Source of the DNA: JAUVIB01 sp964424545
GTDB lineage: Bacteria; Calditrichota; Calditrichia; Calditrichales; Calditrichaceae
Assembly (NCBI GenBank): GCA_964424545.1
Contig: CAYRJN010000145.1
Coordinates: 1-9,861, forward strand
Length of the DNA stretch: 9,861 nt
Reading direction: 5' to 3'
Shown here: piece after piece, positions 7,558 through 9,861 of the stretch
Position numbering within the stretch: position 1 is the first letter of the stretch
Layout: each line of letters starts with the position of its first letter
Program-made: the position numbers and the translations under genes
Notes under the pieces: generated by a model
Database searches by the model: none
Told to the model about the DNA's origin: nothing
What the model saw: the letters and a program-made list of their open reading frames with translations, nothing else

Positions 7558-7595
7558 AAAAAAAGCTTTCGGCCTTATGGCCGAAAGCTTTTTTT
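7558..7595 (-). terminator. Strong intrinsic terminator after the LysM gene
   Basis: A perfect inverted repeat has a ten-base GC-rich arm (GCTTTCGGCC / GGCCGAAAGC), a 4-base loop at 7575-7578, and seven As on one side with seven Ts on the other, making 17 bp of full complementarity. It starts 17 bases after the LysM stop codon. Because it has an A-run and a T-run it could work in both directions, although no plus-strand gene converges on it. Its downstream edge is only about 22 bases from the phoH start. Confidence 0.93.
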
Positions 7596-7612
7596 AAAAT
7601 TTCTTAAAATAT

Positions 7613-8461
7613 TTATCGTGTAATTTGAAGCAACTGATAAGGATATATTACATTCGGATCGGCAATAGTCGATTTGTTAGCTTCATAAAGCTTTTGCCAT
7701 TTGAACGGACTCCCATACACATTGGAATATCCGGCAATCTTAGATAAATTATCTCCTTTTGCAACGAGATATTCATTTGGGCCAACTTGATGGGGGATAT
7801 TAAATACTTGATTAACAAAAATTAAATTCGGGTCTTTAATTTGATCTTTATTGGAAGTATATATTCTCATCCAGGCATACGGATCGCCGTAAATATCATC
7901 TTTACCGGCAATTTTCCATAAACAATCTCCGCGAACAACCGTATAGGAGGGAGGTACTGCGGCTTTACCTTTTTCTCTGATTTGATCGATCATGCTCTGA
8001 ATAGCCGAGATCATTTTAGCATTATCGCTCATAACCGAAAAAGGGCTTTTCTTTGCTTCATCCAATTTTGCCTGTAAATCATCTACTTCATTCATTCTTT
8101 CGTAAATTTGCTCAGGCGATAAGCTTAAAAGAGCACTTGCATCTGATTTTAACTGATTTAAACCGTTGACATAATTATCATAATCTTGTTTGGTTAAACC
8201 GGTCATGGTAAAAATATCATTCCAATTGCCGTCTATATCGGCCTGTAATGAACTCAATTGAGCTTTTAATTCATCGATTTTCTTCTGCTCCTCGTCAATA
8301 CCGGCTTTTTGAGTGTCTAATTTTTGCTGCCATTCGCTTAACAAAGCATTGTATTGGTCCATTTCCATTTCTTCATAATTATATGAATTCTGAGCCGCGA
8401 TAAAATTAAACGCCAAGAAAGAGACTAGCAATGCAACTGCAATTTTTGTATTGATTCTCAT
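7613..8461 (-). CDS. Secreted coiled-coil protein with two C-terminal LysM domains
   Basis: A 282-residue envelope protein that probably binds peptidoglycan. Residues 1-23 form a signal peptide (charged start RINTK, hydrophobic core, cleavage likely after IAA at 23). The signal has no lipobox, so the mature protein should be soluble in the periplasm or surface-exposed. Residues about 35-165 are rich in Glu, Lys, Gln and Leu with heptad-like spacing and should be a long alpha-helical coiled coil. Two LysM domains follow at about 172-223 (starting SYTVVRGDCLWKIAG) and 230-282 (starting EYLVAKGDNLSKIAG), closely alike and so probably a duplication. No enzymatic domain is visible, which suggests an anchoring or spacer role. 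The start has AGAGGAGA (8471-8478) nine bases upstream. It follows the lipoprotein gene by 22 bases and ends at the strong terminator. Confidence 0.9.
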   Translation of the reverse strand: MRINTKIAVALLVSFLAFNFIAAQNSYNYEEMEMDQYNALLSEWQQKLDTQKAGIDEEQKKIDELKAQLSSLQADIDGNWNDIFTMTGLTKQDYDNYVNGLNQLKSDASALLSLSPEQIYERMNEVDDLQAKLDEAKKSPFSVMSDNAKMISAIQSMIDQIREKGKAAVPPSYTVVRGDCLWKIAGKDDIYGDPYAWMRIYTSNKDQIKDPNLIFVNQVFNIPHQVGPNEYLVAKGDNLSKIAGYSNVYGSPFKWQKLYEANKSTIADPNVIYPYQLLQITR

Positions 8462-8483
8462 GGTACTGTTTCTCCTCTTTAGT

Positions 8484-8759
8484 TTAATTATTATTTTCTA
8501 AGAATTGTTTAACTTTTTCTTTATCAGCCTTGATCTTCGCTAGTTCCGCTTCTTTAGCTTTAACCTGACGTTCCAAATCCTGACGCTCTTTAACTTTTTC
8601 TGCATGTGTCTGTTCGGCAGCAAGCGCTGCAGACTTGGTTTCTTCTAACAGTTTAATTTGTTCTTCATTGGGATGTTTTGTACAACTTGTAACCGCTAAC
8701 GTCCCAAAAACAAAAAGAACGAGAAGAATGGATGTAAATACTTTCCGTAAACGTTCCAT
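8484..8759 (-). CDS. Small coiled-coil lipoprotein
   Basis: A 91-residue predicted lipoprotein of unknown name. The N-terminus MERLRK is followed by a hydrophobic stretch (7-23) and a lipobox VTSC with the acylated cysteine at residue 26, so signal peptidase II would leave a 66-residue mature form. Thr rather than Asp follows the cysteine, which under the E. coli sorting rule points to the outer membrane. The mature part is almost wholly charged and helical (Glu, Lys, Ala, Gln with heptad spacing), much like a short coiled coil of the Lpp/Braun kind, although it ends in Asn-Asn-Asn rather than the lysine that Lpp uses for peptidoglycan linkage. It has a perfect AGGAGG Shine-Dalgarno eight bases before the ATG. 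It is the first gene of a two-gene unit with the LysM protein. I infer a structural role between outer membrane and cell wall. Confidence 0.85.
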   Translation of the reverse strand: MERLRKVFTSILLVLFVFGTLAVTSCTKHPNEEQIKLLEETKSAALAAEQTHAEKVKERQDLERQVKAKEAELAKIKADKEKVKQFLENNN

Positions 8760-8767
8760 AGATTTAG

Positions 8768-8773
8768 CCTCCT
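8768..8773 (-). promoter_or_regulatory. Consensus ribosome binding site of the lipoprotein gene
   Basis: AGGAGG, full complement of the anti-Shine-Dalgarno, 8 bases before the ATG at 8759. It is the strongest site in the window, consistent with an abundant structural lipoprotein. Confidence 0.8.
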
Positions 8774-8807
8774 GAGATATAATTCCCTGTTTTATTGTGA
8801 TTTAGAA

Positions 8808-8838
8808 CAAACGTAATAAAAATAATCTAACAAGTCAA
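8808..8838 (-). promoter_or_regulatory. Candidate promoter of the lipoprotein-LysM operon
   Basis: On the minus strand TTG (8836-8838) is followed after 20 bases by TACGTTTG (8808-8815). This matches the Bacteroidetes-type promoter (TTG or TTTG, 19-21 bases, TAnnTTTG). Read as a sigma-70 promoter it gives TTGACT, 17 bases, TACGTT, with a good -35 and poor -10. Either way, transcription would begin about 40 bases before the lipoprotein ATG. It lies in the only gap between aspS and this gene. Assignment rests on pattern alone. Confidence 0.45.
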
Positions 8839-8856
8839 GTATAAAATAAATATCTT

Positions 8857-9861
8857 TTAAATATTTTTTAATTTTAAATGCAAATCTTTTAATTGGCTAT
8901 CTGCAACGTATGAAGGCGCGCCCTCCATCAATGAATAAGCCGAGTTTGTTTTAGGAAATGCGATTACGTCTCTGATCGATCTTGCTCCCGTTATTAACAT
9001 GATTAATCTGTCCATTCCAAAAGCAATACCTCCATGCGGCGGAGCACCGTATTGTAAAGCATTTAAAAGAAATCCGAATTTTTGTTCCGCTTCTTTTTTT
9101 GAAATTTTCAATATTTCAAACATTCTCTCTTGCATTTTTTTGTCATGAATTCTTATACTGCCACCGGCTATTTCGTTCCCATTCAATACAAGATCATAGG
9201 CTTTTGCATGAATTTTTTCTGGAGAGCGGTCAAATTTATCATAATCATCCGCTTGCGGCTGTGTAAACGGATGATGTCGGGCAATAAAACGGTTTTCTTC
9301 TTCGCTAAATTCCAACAATGGGAAATCAACTATCCACACAAACTTAAACTCATTCTGATCAACAATATTTAATTCATCCGCTAATTGAAGTCTTAATTCG
9401 CCCAGTATAGGATATACTATCTGATATTCATCTGCCAAAATCAGCAACAAATCACCATCGGTTATATTGAAACAATTAATCAATTGTTTTTTTTCTTCTG
9501 AAGATATAAATTTAGCTATTCCGGTTTCAAATTTATTATCCTTATACTTCATAAATGCAAGGCCTTTAGCGCCTTTTTTTATGGTTTCTTCTACCATATT
9601 ATCAATTTTTTTACGGGTAAAAGTGGCTCCGCCTTTTATGTTAATGCCGGCTATTCTGCCTTCACTTTGTATTGTATCTTTAAATATCTTGAATTCTGAA
9701 TTTGAAAATATTTGATTAAGCGTAACGATTTCAAATGGGATGCGCAAATCGGGCTTATCATTACCGAAACGCTCGAACGATTCTTTATATTTCATCTTTT
9801 TTATTGGTAAAGTAACATCATAATCAATAGTTTCTTTAAATATTTTGGCAACAAGTTTTCC
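8857..9861 (-). CDS. aspS: Aspartyl-tRNA synthetase, C-terminal part (5' end outside window)
   Basis: This class II synthetase charges tRNA-Asp with aspartate in the cytoplasm. The window holds the last 334 codons; the reading frame stays open through the window edge at 9861, and the ATG at 9795 is internal, since the residues before it (ending DYDVTLPIKK) continue the family alignment. Recognisable parts in order are ERFGNDKPDLR (about residues 30-40 of the visible part), the bacterial-type insertion (GAD) domain, WIVDFPLLEF and HHPFTQPQ (around 175-203), GGSIRIHD (233-240), and class II motif 3 GGIAFGMDRLIMLITG (277-292) with IRDVIAFPK. The insertion domain marks the bacterial form. The anticodon-binding domain, motifs 1 and 2, and the residues that separate discriminating from non-discriminating enzymes lie outside. 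No clear terminator follows the TAA; the downstream DNA is AT-rich and leads into the candidate promoter of the next gene. Confidence 0.96.
   Translation of the reverse strand, partial: GKLVAKIFKETIDYDVTLPIKKMKYKESFERFGNDKPDLRIPFEIVTLNQIFSNSEFKIFKDTIQSEGRIAGINIKGGATFTRKKIDNMVEETIKKGAKGLAFMKYKDNKFETGIAKFISSEEKKQLINCFNITDGDLLLILADEYQIVYPILGELRLQLADELNIVDQNEFKFVWIVDFPLLEFSEEENRFIARHHPFTQPQADDYDKFDRSPEKIHAKAYDLVLNGNEIAGGSIRIHDKKMQERMFEILKISKKEAEQKFGFLLNALQYGAPPHGGIAFGMDRLIMLITGARSIRDVIAFPKTNSAYSLMEGAPSYVADSQLKDLHLKLKNI

Noticed and set aside
7536..7559. TTG start for phoH at 7559
   Set aside because: The codon lies inside the terminator U-tract and has no ribosome site; GTG at 7535 is more plausible.
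7616..7948. LysM tandem copies as a DNA repeat
   Set aside because: The similarity is at protein level; the nucleotide sequences have diverged and do not form a direct repeat worth listing apart from the gene.
9793..9795. ATG as the start of the aspS part
   Set aside because: The frame is open to the window edge and the upstream residues continue AspRS homology, so the methionine is internal.
1..9861. Mobile element, CRISPR, defence or tRNA content
   Set aside because: No transposase, integrase, phage gene, repeat-spacer pattern, long terminal inverted repeat or tRNA-like fold was seen on either strand; all coding space is accounted for by conserved genes.

Overview
The window is a compact bacterial chromosome segment with nine protein-coding genes, all on the minus strand, so transcription runs from high to low coordinates. 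The gene products are mostly housekeeping: aspS (C-terminal part only), a small lipoprotein, a LysM protein, a PhoH-family ATPase, acetyl-CoA acetyltransferase, 3-hydroxyacyl-CoA dehydrogenase, NusB, a calcineurin-like phosphoesterase and SecA. No gene-free gap exceeds about 130 bases. I see no tRNA, rRNA, CRISPR array, insertion sequence, phage gene or toxin-antitoxin pair.

The best lineage clue is SecA. It is longer than the E. coli protein and carries, before the second half of its motor, the extra segment I associate with SecA from Bacteroidetes/Chlorobi relatives (FCB group). A candidate promoter in front of the lipoprotein gene also fits the Bacteroidetes-type pattern (TTG, 20 bases, TAnnTTTG). 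The two envelope proteins, one a lipoprotein and one with a cleavable signal peptide and two LysM domains, fit a diderm cell. The thiolase/dehydrogenase pair suggests acetoacetyl-CoA/3-hydroxybutyryl-CoA metabolism, as in butyrate-type fermentation or beta-oxidation. I infer a low-GC, probably anaerobic FCB-group bacterium, possibly from an uncultured phylum; genus or species cannot be read from this window.

Layout in transcription order: (1) 9861-8857, end of aspS; (2) 8759-7613, an envelope pair with a probable promoter in front and a very strong hairpin terminator behind (7558-7595); (3) 7535-6567, phoH, whose start lies directly behind that terminator; (4) 6464-8, a probable operon of thiolase, dehydrogenase, nusB, phosphoesterase and secA. 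The first two of this run overlap by ATGA, nusB follows 3 bases later, and the phosphoesterase stop is 12 bases from the secA start. The one larger gap (about 130 bases, before the phosphoesterase) holds several palindromes and may carry an internal promoter.

I found no clearly new biological system. The points most worth checking are the odd hydrophobic tail on SecA after its zinc motif, the paired coiled-coil lipoprotein and LysM protein, the terminator abutting phoH, the long basic tail on NusB, and two dyad-symmetric sites in intergenic DNA.
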